From: Mogibacterium sp. | GTDB taxonomy: Bacteria > Bacillota > Clostridia > Peptostreptococcales > Anaerovoracaceae | DNA length: 45,324 nt | Direction: 5' to 3' | Assembly: GCA_017405845.1 (NCBI GenBank) | Contig: JAFQZQ010000023.1 | Coordinates: 1-45,324, forward strand | Part shown: in pieces, positions 1 through 8,503 of the stretch | Layout: each line of letters starts with the position of its first letter | How positions within the stretch are numbered: the first letter of the stretch is position 1 | Made by a program: the position numbers and the translations under genes | The notes under the pieces: generated by a model | Told to the model about the DNA's origin: nothing | Database searches by the model: none | What the model saw: only the letters and a program-made list of their open reading frames with translations

Positions 1-1719
1 AGCGAGAAGGACAATATCTCTTTTGTTCTGGTGTTCAAGTTGTCCAGGTTCGGACGGAATGCGGCGGACATACTGAAGTCCCTTCAGCTTCTGGAAGATT
101 ATGAGGTGGATCTGATCTGCGTGGAAGATGCCATTGACAGTTCTACACCGGGCGGAAAGCTGACGCTGACAATTCTGTCTGCCGTGGCGGAGATTGAGCG
201 CGAGAACATCAACGTCCAGTTCATGGCTGGAAAGATGCAGAAGATTCTTAATGGTGGCTGGCCGGGTGGACCTGCTCCTTATGGGTACCGCAGTGTAAAT
301 AAGGAACTGGTGGTAGAGCAGGAAGAGGCGGAGATCGTGAGGCTGATCTTTGACAGGTATATACAGGATGACGGAACACTGAATGGAGTGGCGATTTGGC
401 TGAATAACAATGGATACAGCAGGATCAGCAAGGGCGAAGTTAAGCCATTCACTTATGATTTCATTGTGAATGTTCTGGATAATCCGATCTATCATGGAAA
501 GCTGAACTACTTTCGCAGGACAAATATCAAGGGCATAAGGAAGAATCCTAAGGATGCGGTTGAGGTTGACGGAATCCATGAGGCGATCATCAATGAAGAT
601 CTGTGGCGGCAGGCGCGGGAAAAGAGAGAGGCTTCATCTGGGAGACAGGAAAAAGTAGATGAACCTGATCGCGTGAGCCTGCTGTCCGGTCTGATCAAAT
701 GCCCGGCCTGCGGGAATGGCCTGATTGCATCTAAGAACAAGCATGTAAATAAGAACCGAGGAGGTCATTACAAGACCATTCATTATTATTCCTGCCGATA
801 CTACAGGAAATCAGCCGGAAGAACCTGCGAGTTTAAGCATACATATAACCAGGCGAAGATTGATTCCGCAGTATTTGAGATTGTCAGCAATCTGGCAGCT
901 CATCCGGCATTTGAAAAGGCAATGGCGATGGCTGCAGGCGGTGATGAATCGGTAGAGGCTTATGAGAAGCGGATGAAGGAAATCCGCAAGGATCTGTATC
1001 ATCAGGAACATGAGAAGAACCGCGTTGGAGCGGAACTTGATAATCTGGATGTTCTGTCTGATGACTACGATACGGAATATGAACGGATTCAGGCGGAGAT
1101 GGATGATATCTATGACAGGATAGAATCCCTGGAGCTTTCTCTTAAGAAGATAAAGAAGAAGTGCAACGAAGCCAAGCAGGGTGTCAGCTCTATTGAAAGG
1201 ATAAAGAAAATCCTGAAGAATTTCGGGAAGTTCTACGAAAAACTGACTTCCGAGGAACAAAGGGAACTATATCGCCAGTTCATCGAACGCATAGAGGTTT
1301 ATCCGGAAGAGCAGGAAGATGGGAGGGTGTTGAAGAGCATTCATTTCAGATTTCCTGTTCGGTACGGGGAGACGGATACCATCGAGTCCTGGATAGGAGC
1401 TGAGGGTGATCCTGATGATGAAATCGCCTTTGTGTTGGATTGCACCAAGGTACAGGTGACGGTGGCGGAAGCAAAAGCGACTTATGCGGAAATCAGAGCT
1501 TATGTACTGGAGCACACGGGGATGAAGGTTTCATCATTATATATTGCTCAGATAAAACGAAAATACGGCATTGATGTCGGGATTGCATACAACAAGCCGG
1601 AACAGAACAAGAATCACGTTCCTGTTTGTCCGGTCGAAAAGGAACTGGCCATCATGGACGCGCTGAAGGCGTTCAGGATGCTGACAGAAGACACAGAGTA
1701 TATGGAGGCGGCAGTATGA
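1..1719 (+). CDS. Large serine recombinase, 5'-truncated by window edge
   Basis: Site-specific recombinase of the large serine (resolvase/invertase) family that cuts and rejoins DNA through a catalytic serine. The frame is open from base 1, so about 70 N-terminal residues, including the catalytic Ser, lie outside the window. Visible are the end of the resolvase domain (FKLSRFGRNAAD, then SAVAEIERENI), the recombinase domain (GGPAPYGYR and the DNPIYHGKLNY region), a zinc ribbon starting CPAC at residue 234 counted from base 1, and a coiled coil around residues 315-400. After the usual FPVRYG end motif it carries about 110 extra residues that its neighbour lacks. Its stop overlaps the start of the second recombinase by 4 nt, so the two are co-translated. 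The family call is sure; the element it moves is inferred. Confidence 0.93.
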   Translation, partial: SEKDNISFVLVFKLSRFGRNAADILKSLQLLEDYEVDLICVEDAIDSSTPGGKLTLTILSAVAEIERENINVQFMAGKMQKILNGGWPGGPAPYGYRSVNKELVVEQEEAEIVRLIFDRYIQDDGTLNGVAIWLNNNGYSRISKGEVKPFTYDFIVNVLDNPIYHGKLNYFRRTNIKGIRKNPKDAVEVDGIHEAIINEDLWRQAREKREASSGRQEKVDEPDRVSLLSGLIKCPACGNGLIASKNKHVNKNRGGHYKTIHYYSCRYYRKSAGRTCEFKHTYNQAKIDSAVFEIVSNLAAHPAFEKAMAMAAGGDESVEAYEKRMKEIRKDLYHQEHEKNRVGAELDNLDVLSDDYDTEYERIQAEMDDIYDRIESLELSLKKIKKKCNEAKQGVSSIERIKKILKNFGKFYEKLTSEEQRELYRQFIERIEVYPEEQEDGRVLKSIHFRFPVRYGETDTIESWIGAEGDPDDEIAFVLDCTKVQVTVAEAKATYAEIRAYVLEHTGMKVSSLYIAQIKRKYGIDVGIAYNKPEQNKNHVPVCPVEKELAIMDALKAFRMLTEDTEYMEAAV

Positions 1720-3413
1720 AGAAGAAAAAACTGAAGTGTTATATCTACATAAGGGTATCCACCTCAATGCAGGTGGAGGGCTACAGCCTTGAAGCCCAAA
1801 GGGAGAGACTTACGAAGTTCGCGGATTTTCAGGACATAGAGATTGTCAGGGAATACTGCGATGCGGGAAAGTCCGGGAAGAACATCACCGGAAGACCAGA
1901 GTTCTCACAGATGCTGAATGATGTGGCTGAGGATCGTGACGGAGTGGATTTCATCCTGGTATTCAAGCTTTCAAGGTTTGGACGAAATGCGGCGGATGTT
2001 CTCAATTCCCTTCAGTACATACAGGATTTCGGTGTAAACCTGATCTGCGTAGAGGATGGGATTGATTCTTCCAAAGATTCCGGCAAGCTGACTATTACGG
2101 TTCTGTCCGCAGTTGCCGAAATAGAAAGAGAAAACATTCTGGTACAGACGATGGAAGGACGTCGCCAGAAAGCCAGAGAGGGCAAATGGAACGGTGGACA
2201 GGCTCCATTCGGGTACACGCTGGATTCCAAGAACAGCACGCTGATCGTCAATCCGGAAGAGGCGGAGATCGTAAAGATCATCTTTACAAAGTTTGCGCAT
2301 GAAGGGCTTGGAGCTGATAGGATCTGTGATTATCTGAATCAGCACGGATATACGAAAAAGAAGGTAAAGAAAAAGGAACTGAATTATTTCGCTAGAAGCT
2401 TTATAATGAAGATCCTTGATAATCCCGTTTATACCGGAAAGATCGTTTACGGCAGGCATAAGACCGAAAAGGTAAAAGGCAGCAGAGATGAATATAAGCG
2501 GGTCATGGCTGATGACTATATGGTCGTGGACGGGATGCACGAGGCGATCATAGACCGGGATCTCTGGGAGGCGACAAGGCTCAGGCGAAAAGACACCGGC
2601 GTCAAATGGAATAAGACGCACAGCATGGATCATGAGCATATTCTGACTGGTATCATTAAATGTCCGATCTGCGGCCGGAGTCTTGTGGGAACTGTCAGAC
2701 GGCGTAAGAACAAGAAGTCCGGCGAATACAAAGATGACTGGTATTATAAGTGCCTGCACCGTACAAAGATAGACGAAACGCATTTCTGTGATTTCCGACT
2801 GGTGCTGAGTCAGGTGGAGCTTAACAGCCAGGTAGAGCAGATCATCCTGGACATGGTGGCGGATCCGCAGTTCAAGGATTACATGGTGATGAAGATGGAC
2901 GAAAAGGTAGATGTTTCATCACTGGAATCTGAGAGGGATCAGGTCAGGGAGCAGCTTCGTCAGGTCGTGGGAGCGAAGAAGAAGCTGGCGGAGATGCTGG
3001 ACAGGCTGGATGTAAACGACAAGCACTATGACAGGAAGTATCAGGATATGCACGACAGACTGGATATCCTGTACGACCGGATATCAGAGCTGGAGGACAC
3101 GATAGCTGAAATCGAAGAGAAGATCAGCGGAGCCTATGGAGAGAAAATTACTGCAGATGAGCTCTATAAAGTTCTCCTGAGTTTTGATAGAATGTACTTT
3201 AAGATGACCGATCTCGAAAAGAAGAGGTTCATGAGAGATTTCATCGACGAGATTGAATTGTACCCTGAAAGACAGGAAGACGGACGCATCTTAAAGCAGC
3301 TGCATTTAGGATTTCCGGTGTTTTATGAAGGTTCTGAGGGCGATACAATTCGGTTGCTCAAACAAAACACAGTCGAGTTGATAACTTTGATGTCAAGGAA
3401 AACTACAGAATGA
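1716..3413 (+). CDS. Large serine recombinase (complete, 565 aa)
   Basis: Second site-specific serine recombinase, paralogous to the one before it. The start ATG at 1716 overlaps the upstream stop (ATGA) and has GGAGG at 1704-1708; a longer in-frame extension upstream has no family similarity. Domains in order: resolvase domain with catalytic Ser15 in YIRVSTSMQ and the GYSLEAQ motif; SRFGR at residues 86-90; recombinase domain; zinc ribbon starting C316/C319 (CPIC) with later Cys in YYKC and HFC; long coiled coil about residues 370-470; normal C-terminus ending in TVELITLMSRK. Tandem recombinases of this kind are typical of the end of integrative and mobilizable elements in Clostridia. Which one integrates and which excises cannot be told from sequence. 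Confidence 0.95.
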   Translation: MKKKKLKCYIYIRVSTSMQVEGYSLEAQRERLTKFADFQDIEIVREYCDAGKSGKNITGRPEFSQMLNDVAEDRDGVDFILVFKLSRFGRNAADVLNSLQYIQDFGVNLICVEDGIDSSKDSGKLTITVLSAVAEIERENILVQTMEGRRQKAREGKWNGGQAPFGYTLDSKNSTLIVNPEEAEIVKIIFTKFAHEGLGADRICDYLNQHGYTKKKVKKKELNYFARSFIMKILDNPVYTGKIVYGRHKTEKVKGSRDEYKRVMADDYMVVDGMHEAIIDRDLWEATRLRRKDTGVKWNKTHSMDHEHILTGIIKCPICGRSLVGTVRRRKNKKSGEYKDDWYYKCLHRTKIDETHFCDFRLVLSQVELNSQVEQIILDMVADPQFKDYMVMKMDEKVDVSSLESERDQVREQLRQVVGAKKKLAEMLDRLDVNDKHYDRKYQDMHDRLDILYDRISELEDTIAEIEEKISGAYGEKITADELYKVLLSFDRMYFKMTDLEKKRFMRDFIDEIELYPERQEDGRILKQLHLGFPVFYEGSEGDTIRLLKQNTVELITLMSRKTTE

Positions 3414-3535
3414 CCGCTGAACCCCTTGAAATCAAGGGGGATGTATGTCCTGTGATGAAGGAAGGCGATGTTTTTATTACTGGAGGCAAACGAGGACGAC
3501 ACGGAATGGAACTATTGTCAGGAAGGATAATCTAA
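3410..3535 (+). other. Short ORF (41 aa) after the recombinases, possible gene remnant
   Basis: An ATGA overlap with the recombinase stop opens a 41-residue frame rich in charged residues, with the stretch CPVMKEGDVFITGG. The same frame stays open further upstream inside the recombinase gene without a better start. I do not recognise it. It may be the 3' remnant of a host gene interrupted by the element, or a small accessory ORF. Its position exactly behind the recombinase pair makes the remnant or attachment-site reading attractive, but this is inference only. Confidence 0.35.
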
Positions 3536-3538
3536 AAA

Positions 3539-3902
3539 ATGAAGCTGAAAAATGTATTGATCGTTGTTAAAGATATCGAAAGATCCAGAATGTTCTACCA
3601 CGATTTGTTCGGCCTTGAGATGATTCTTGACAATGATGGAAATATGATCCTGACGGAAGGATTGGTGCTGCAGGAAGAAAAATACTGGAAAGAGTTTCTT
3701 GGGAGAGATATCATTCCGGAGAATAATTCCTGCGAACTCTATTTTGAGGAATCTGACATTGAAGGATTTATCGAAAGGCTTGAAAAGTATTATCCGGATG
3801 TGAAAATACGTCAATCGACTGATGATGCACAGCTGGGGACAGAAGGTCATACGCTTCTACGATCCTGATGGTAATCTTATAGAAGTGGGGACACCGGTTT
3901 AA
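3539..3902 (+). pseudogene. VOC/glyoxalase-family protein, frameshifted
   Basis: The first frame encodes a vicinal-oxygen-chelate (glyoxalase/bleomycin-resistance) fold: MKLKNVLIVVKDIERSRMFY, GLEMILDNDGNMILTEG and CELYFEESDIEGFIERL. Near position 3826 the frame is lost and the protein would end 109 residues in with unrelated residues. The missing C-terminus continues in the next frame as HSWGQKVIRFYDPDGNLIEV and stops at 3900-3902, two bases before the next gene. A net +1 base near 3820-3830 explains both halves. Either the gene is dead or the base is a sequencing error. Proteins of this family bind a metal and act on small molecules; no substrate can be assigned. Confidence 0.8.
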
Positions 3903-3903
3903 C

Positions 3904-4449
3904 ATGGCCAATAGTATAACCGGCATCCGGATCGTTTGCAGTATAGCTTTGCTGTTCTGCCCTGTGTTTTCACCGGTGTTTTATGTCTTGTATATCATTG
4001 CCGGGGTCAGCGACATGATTGATGGGGCAGTTGCGAGGAAAACGGGTACTGTCAGCGAGTTTGGATCGAAGTTCGATACAGCGGCTGATTTTGTTTTGGT
4101 CGTTGTGTGTCTGATCAAACTGATTCCGGTCATTCACGTACCGATCTGGCTTATAATCTGGATCATCGTGATTGCCGTGATCAAGGCGATCAACTTGCTT
4201 TCCGGATATGTTATGCGAAAGGAAATGGTTGCCTTACACACTGTAATGAATAAGGTGACGGGTATATTGCTTATTGTGCTTCCGCTGACATTAACGTTTT
4301 TTGATTTGAAATATAGCGGAGTGTTTGTCAGCGCAGCAGCGACATTCGCTGCGATACATGAAGGACATCTGATCAGAATCGGAACGGGGAATAATGATCC
4401 GGCCAAGGTCATGAAAAAAATGTCATACAGAAAAGACAAGAAAAAATGA
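3904..4449 (+). CDS. CDP-alcohol phosphatidyltransferase family protein
   Basis: Integral membrane enzyme family that transfers a phosphatidyl group from CDP-diacylglycerol (or another CDP-alcohol) to an alcohol in the inner leaflet. The 181-residue product has the full signature D-x2-D-G-x2-A-R-x8-G-x3-D-x3-D: D37, D40, G41, R45, G54, D58 and D62. Several hydrophobic helices flank it. It starts two bases after the end of the broken VOC gene and its stop overlaps (ATGA) a broken SnoaL-like frame, so it is the one intact gene in a decaying neighbourhood. It is a paralogue of pgsA at 27844. The exact alcohol acceptor is not known; a PgsA- or PssA-like role is possible. Confidence 0.85.
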   Translation: MANSITGIRIVCSIALLFCPVFSPVFYVLYIIAGVSDMIDGAVARKTGTVSEFGSKFDTAADFVLVVVCLIKLIPVIHVPIWLIIWIIVIAVIKAINLLSGYVMRKEMVALHTVMNKVTGILLIVLPLTLTFFDLKYSGVFVSAAATFAAIHEGHLIRIGTGNNDPAKVMKKMSYRKDKKK

Positions 4450-4583
4450 CAAATAAGGAAACCGTAACTGCGTTTATTAACAAGGTCTTCAACTCATGGG
4501 ATATTACTGATCTTGACTAATATATGAGAGAAGACTACCGTCAGCACAGTCAGGAAGTAAAAGACGGAAGGGGTCATTTTTGA
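4446..4583 (+). pseudogene. SnoaL-like/NTF2-fold fragment with in-frame stop
   Basis: The frame from ATG 4446 reads MTNKETVTAFINKVFNSWD..., typical of the N-terminus of SnoaL-like polyketide-cyclase/NTF2-fold proteins. It meets TAA at 4518-4520, then continues in the same frame as YMREDYRQHSQEVKDG before TGA at 4581-4583. A single change from a sense codon (for example GAA) to TAA would explain the first stop. The rest of the family's roughly 120-140 residues is missing, so the gene is both interrupted and truncated. Confidence 0.65.
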
Positions 4584-4596
4584 TAAAGAATGGAGA

Positions 4597-6282
4597 ATGA
4601 AAAACATGAAGAGATCATGTACCAATAAAACAACTTTGTTTGTAATCATGATCATATTTGTCATGATTCTTTCAGCTTGCTCATCTTCAGGGACTTCACA
4701 TAAGTCCGGAACAGAAAACACAAATGGACAGAACAGCAAATACAACATTTTGCAGCCATTTGATGAGGGCGGACTTATTATTGTAAGGGATAATGATACC
4801 GGCCTGACGGGAGCTATTGACGGCAAAGGAGAGTTTGTTGTTCCGTGTGAGTATTCAGCTGTTGAATATCAGAACGGCAATCTCTATATTCTCGAAAAGG
4901 ATGGAATGTACGGCCTGACTGATGGTGAAGGCAATGCGATGCTGCAATGCGGGTTTCTAAGCATCGAAATGCCCGAATATAACGACTGGGATGAGAAATA
5001 TATGGATGACTTGATAATAGCCCAGGACAGTAATGGCAATTTCGGGTATTACTCCATAGAAGACGGATCTGAAGTTATAAAACCTCAGTTTGAGGCTGCT
5101 GAATCTTTCTGGAGCGGAGACCGGGCTATGGTCAAAACTGACGGAGCATGGGGAATCATAGACAGAAGCGGCAAAATGATCGTTCCTGCCATTTTCAGGT
5201 TCGAAGAAGACACGCCAATAGAATGGCGGGGCACCAGTATTGTGCTTATAAGAGATGAGAACTGGAAAAGGGAACTTATCAATACGGACGGAAAAATAAT
5301 CATTGCGCCGGGGATTATTTCTGAAGATTCGGACTGGAGTATAGAGCCCACATCATCCGAAGATCTGTCAATCGTATATGCAGAAGGACAGTATAGTGTA
5401 ATGGATAAAGACGGCAGATATGTGATTCCGCCCGGGGATGAGCCGATCCGTAATGAGGGGCATCTGTTTCTGGTGGGAGAACACCCACAGATTTTTAATG
5501 AAAAGGGCGAAAAAATACTTAACGATAAGTATATTATTGATGAGGATTGCGATATATCAGTGACCGAGCCGTATACGGGATTTCTTGTCGTCCGAGACAG
5601 AAACACCCAAAAGACCGGACTTCTGGATGAATACGGAAACGAGGTCATTCCATGTGAATATGAAGGGCTTGAGAACGAATATTTCAATGAAAAAAGTGGT
5701 AAGGGTTTATGGATGACTATAGACAGCAATAGAAAATGCGGGCTTGTGAATGAAAAGGGCGAAGAAGTGATGCCGCCTAAATACGATGACATCAGCTCGT
5801 TCCGCAACGGATGCGCAATGGTAATGAATGACGGCAAGGTGGGAAGCATAGACATGGAGGGCAAAGAGCTGTCTCTATGCAAATATACAGCATATAACTA
5901 TGAATCCGGTTTTTCTTACTTCCGTGAAAACGCGGACATACCTGAATGCATGGTTCCGGTCATGGATGAAAAGAACAGCAGAATAGCTCTCATGAACAGC
6001 AGGGGAGATCTGATCACGGATTTCAAATATGACTCTGCAGGGGTGACTGCCAGATCCGGTTCAGCGGGATATACTAAGAGCTGCATGATAGTGAAGTCAG
6101 GTGATGATAAATACGGTATCGTGGATGAAAATGGCAGGGAGATATGTCCATGCAATCTGTCTGATGTGATCGGTGAAGCGGGCAACGGATTGTTACTTGT
6201 CAGAAAAAAGGACGGCGATTTTCTGTCACTTGTAGACCTTGACGGGAATACAGTCTATGAAGGATTGTTTAGTACAATATAA
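4597..6282 (+). CDS. WG-repeat lipoprotein
   Basis: Exported lipoprotein of 561 aa (or 558 if ATG 4606 is used). GGAG at 4592-4595 is only 1 nt from ATG 4597 but 10 nt from ATG 4606, so the second start is at least as likely. The signal peptide ends in a lipobox LSAC with the lipidated Cys at residue 28. The mature part is built from many WG-type beta repeats of the form G-x-I-D-x-x-G-x-x-V-x-P-x-x-Y, for example around residues 72-110, 165-190, 340-365 and 385-410. These proteins sit on the outer face of the membrane; the function is generally unknown, probably binding. It stands alone, with debris upstream and an MFS gene downstream. Confidence 0.85.
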   Translation: MKNMKRSCTNKTTLFVIMIIFVMILSACSSSGTSHKSGTENTNGQNSKYNILQPFDEGGLIIVRDNDTGLTGAIDGKGEFVVPCEYSAVEYQNGNLYILEKDGMYGLTDGEGNAMLQCGFLSIEMPEYNDWDEKYMDDLIIAQDSNGNFGYYSIEDGSEVIKPQFEAAESFWSGDRAMVKTDGAWGIIDRSGKMIVPAIFRFEEDTPIEWRGTSIVLIRDENWKRELINTDGKIIIAPGIISEDSDWSIEPTSSEDLSIVYAEGQYSVMDKDGRYVIPPGDEPIRNEGHLFLVGEHPQIFNEKGEKILNDKYIIDEDCDISVTEPYTGFLVVRDRNTQKTGLLDEYGNEVIPCEYEGLENEYFNEKSGKGLWMTIDSNRKCGLVNEKGEEVMPPKYDDISSFRNGCAMVMNDGKVGSIDMEGKELSLCKYTAYNYESGFSYFRENADIPECMVPVMDEKNSRIALMNSRGDLITDFKYDSAGVTARSGSAGYTKSCMIVKSGDDKYGIVDENGREICPCNLSDVIGEAGNGLLLVRKKDGDFLSLVDLDGNTVYEGLFSTI

Positions 6283-6376
6283 GAATCCACGGATTTGAAA
6301 AAAGGAATGCATTTTATACGGTCTTGACATGTGGAAATGGTATGCTGCTTGTACCGCCAATAGATAAATTAACATA

Positions 6377-7597
6377 ATGTTGGATCAATACAAAGGGCTC
6401 AAACAGGAAGTATATGTTCTGTCTTTCGGGCGCCTGGTCTCCGGCCTCGGCTCAATGATCTGGCCGATGATGACACTGATATTAAGTCAGAAGATGCACA
6501 TCGGAGCCAAGGAGGTAGCCTGGCTTCTTTCAGCTGCCATGATCGTTATGGCGCCGGCAGTTTATCTTGGCGGAAAGATCGCAGATATAAGGGATAAGAA
6601 GACGACGATAGTTATCCTTAACATTATCTCGGTCATCTGCTATGGCATGTGTGCCTTCATACCGATGTCATGGTTTGCCATTTCCGTAATATTCATAGCC
6701 TCGGTTTGTCAGAATATGGAACATCCTGATTACACAGCATTACTCGCTGATGTCACCACCACGGATGAAAGGGACAGGGCATATTCGCTGCAATACATGT
6801 GCGCTAATCTGGGGCTTGTACTGGCACCGACGATATCGGGATTCCTGTTTAAGAACTATTTGTGGCTGGCGTTTCTTATAAATGCGCTGTCGATACTATC
6901 CGCTACGATACTGATATTCTTCATGGTAAAGGACACCACACCTGTTGTAGAGACAACAAGGATAGCTGCTTATCAGAAGGACAGGGCGGGTGAGAGTCTG
7001 AGAACGATACTCAGAGAGAACAAAGTAGTAGTTCTTTTTATCCTGGTCATGAGCGGGTACTATGCGGTCTATCAGATGTATGTATACCTGATGCCTCTCG
7101 ACCTGGCGGTAATACACGGAGATGCAGGTGCTGTTATTTACGGCTCGGTCACCAGTGTAAATTGTCTCGTTGTAGTTTTATTCACGCCGCTTATTACCAG
7201 AATATCCGCTAACAGACATGAGCCGGACAGGATTACTGCAGGTGTGGCTCTGATGGTGGCAGGCTTTGCATTATTTGCCATTTGCAAAGGTATAATACCG
7301 ATGTATTATATTTCTATGACGGTACTTACATGGGGCGAAATATTTGCACTTACTACAGAAGGCCCGTGTCTTTCCAGACGGATACCGTCCAGCCACAGAG
7401 GTCAGATAAACGGTATTTTCACAGTCATAAAAACATTGCTTTCAAGTGCGTTTCAGATCGCAGTCGGAACAGCCTATGGTGATCTTGGATCAGCAGCAGC
7501 CTGGATCGTTGTACTGGCGGTTGGAGCGATGTTTATAATCCTTTCTGTCGCAACCGGACGAATGGACAAGATAGAATATCCTAATTTATATGAATAA
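6377..7597 (+). CDS. MFS transporter, drug-efflux-like
   Basis: A 406-residue major facilitator superfamily permease with about 12 hydrophobic helices. A motif-A-like loop between helices 2 and 3 reads LGGKIADIRDKKT, and a negatively charged N-domain helix motif precedes it (FGRLVSGLGSMIWP). The family moves small solutes or drugs by proton coupling across the cytoplasmic membrane. The start at 6377 has no clear Shine-Dalgarno sequence. A lipid kinase gene follows after 15 nt with a good ribosome binding site, so the two are probably one transcript. Substrate unknown. Confidence 0.85.
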   Translation: MLDQYKGLKQEVYVLSFGRLVSGLGSMIWPMMTLILSQKMHIGAKEVAWLLSAAMIVMAPAVYLGGKIADIRDKKTTIVILNIISVICYGMCAFIPMSWFAISVIFIASVCQNMEHPDYTALLADVTTTDERDRAYSLQYMCANLGLVLAPTISGFLFKNYLWLAFLINALSILSATILIFFMVKDTTPVVETTRIAAYQKDRAGESLRTILRENKVVVLFILVMSGYYAVYQMYVYLMPLDLAVIHGDAGAVIYGSVTSVNCLVVVLFTPLITRISANRHEPDRITAGVALMVAGFALFAICKGIIPMYYISMTVLTWGEIFALTTEGPCLSRRIPSSHRGQINGIFTVIKTLLSSAFQIAVGTAYGDLGSAAAWIVVLAVGAMFIILSVATGRMDKIEYPNLYE

Positions 7598-7612
7598 TAG
7601 GAGGCCGTTAAA

Positions 7613-8425
7613 ATGAAATACTATCTTTATAACCCACTAGCTAATAACGGGATAAAATCGCATATACCGGAAGGGACGCAGCTTATCGATGCATCTAAGA
7701 CGGATTATCCGGATTTTTTTGCAGGCCTTAAAGAAGATGACGAGGTTGTGTTGATTGGCGGAGACGGCACTATTAACTACCTTATCAATCATATAGATGC
7801 ATCGGATCTGAAGAATAACGTATATCTTTATGGAAACGGTTCGGGAAACGACTTCCTTAACGACATTGACGAAAAGCCGGGGAAGGAGATACTGTTAAAC
7901 CCATATCTTATAGACCTGCCGACTGCAACAGTAAACGGGAAAAAGTATAAATACATCAACAATATGAGCTTCGGAATCGACGGCTATTGCTGCGAAGAAG
8001 CCGACAGAATTAAAGCGAAGAAACCTAATAAAAAAATAAATTATACAGCGATAGCCATTAAAGGACTGCTTTTTGCATTCAAACCCCGCCATGCATGGAT
8101 AGAAGTAGACGGTAAGGAATATGAATTCGACAACTGCTGGCTTGCTCCTGCGATGAAGGGGAGATACTGCGGAGGCGGAATGATGCTAGCACCGGGACAG
8201 GACAGGCATTCTGGTAAGCTGACTGTTATCGTTTACATGAGCAAGTCAAAGCTCAAATCACTAATGAATTTCCCTAAGATTTTCGAAGGGAAGCATGTTG
8301 AGCTGACGAATATGGTCAAAGTAATAGAAGGTAAAAAGGTGTATGTCAGATTTTCAGAACCTTGCGCGGTACAGATAGATGGCGAGACAATCCTGAATGT
8401 AAGGGAATACCGGGCAGAGGCGTAA
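7613..8425 (+). CDS. Diacylglycerol kinase-family lipid kinase
   Basis: Soluble/peripheral lipid kinase of the DagK catalytic family (270 aa, slightly short for the family). The ATP-binding glycine motif is present as VVLIGGDGTINYLINH (around residues 45-60), followed by YGNGSGNDF, the counterpart of the GTGND motif. The C-terminal beta-sandwich follows, with MMLAPGQDRHSGKL and near the end CAVQIDGE, the counterpart of the D-G-E motif. Such enzymes phosphorylate diacylglycerol or related lipids so they can re-enter phospholipid synthesis. Start supported by AGGAGG about 8 nt upstream; a bidirectional hairpin terminator lies downstream. Confidence 0.88.
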   Translation: MKYYLYNPLANNGIKSHIPEGTQLIDASKTDYPDFFAGLKEDDEVVLIGGDGTINYLINHIDASDLKNNVYLYGNGSGNDFLNDIDEKPGKEILLNPYLIDLPTATVNGKKYKYINNMSFGIDGYCCEEADRIKAKKPNKKINYTAIAIKGLLFAFKPRHAWIEVDGKEYEFDNCWLAPAMKGRYCGGGMMLAPGQDRHSGKLTVIVYMSKSKLKSLMNFPKIFEGKHVELTNMVKVIEGKKVYVRFSEPCAVQIDGETILNVREYRAEA

Positions 8426-8444
8426 AGAATATCGAAAACAACAT

Positions 8445-8489
8445 AAAAAAGGCTCTGAGGCGAAATAACGGCGCCTCAGAGCCTCTTTG
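8445..8489 (-). terminator. Rho-independent terminator, mainly for the minus-strand ACT gene
   Basis: Perfect 12-bp stem GGCTCTGAGGCG (8451-8462) / CGCCTCAGAGCC (8472-8483) with a 9-nt loop. On the minus strand it is followed by six T residues; on the plus strand only by TCTTT. It lies between convergent genes, so it serves the minus-strand gene strongly and the plus-strand lipid kinase weakly. Confidence 0.9.
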
Positions 8490-8503
8490 ATTGTGCTATT
8501 CGA

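Noticed and set aside
1971..2783. Long minus-strand open frame inside the second recombinase
   Set aside because: It mirrors the recombinase codon pattern; the plus frame has full domain support.
5085..5882. Long open frame on the minus strand (about 265 codons) inside the WG-repeat gene
   Set aside because: It is antisense to a well-supported lipoprotein, has serine/proline-rich shadow composition and no ribosome binding site or family similarity.
6324..6354. TTGACA in front of the MFS gene as a promoter
   Set aside because: No acceptable -10 lies 16-18 bp downstream; TATGCT is only 11 bp away and a 19-bp spacing gives TTGTAC.
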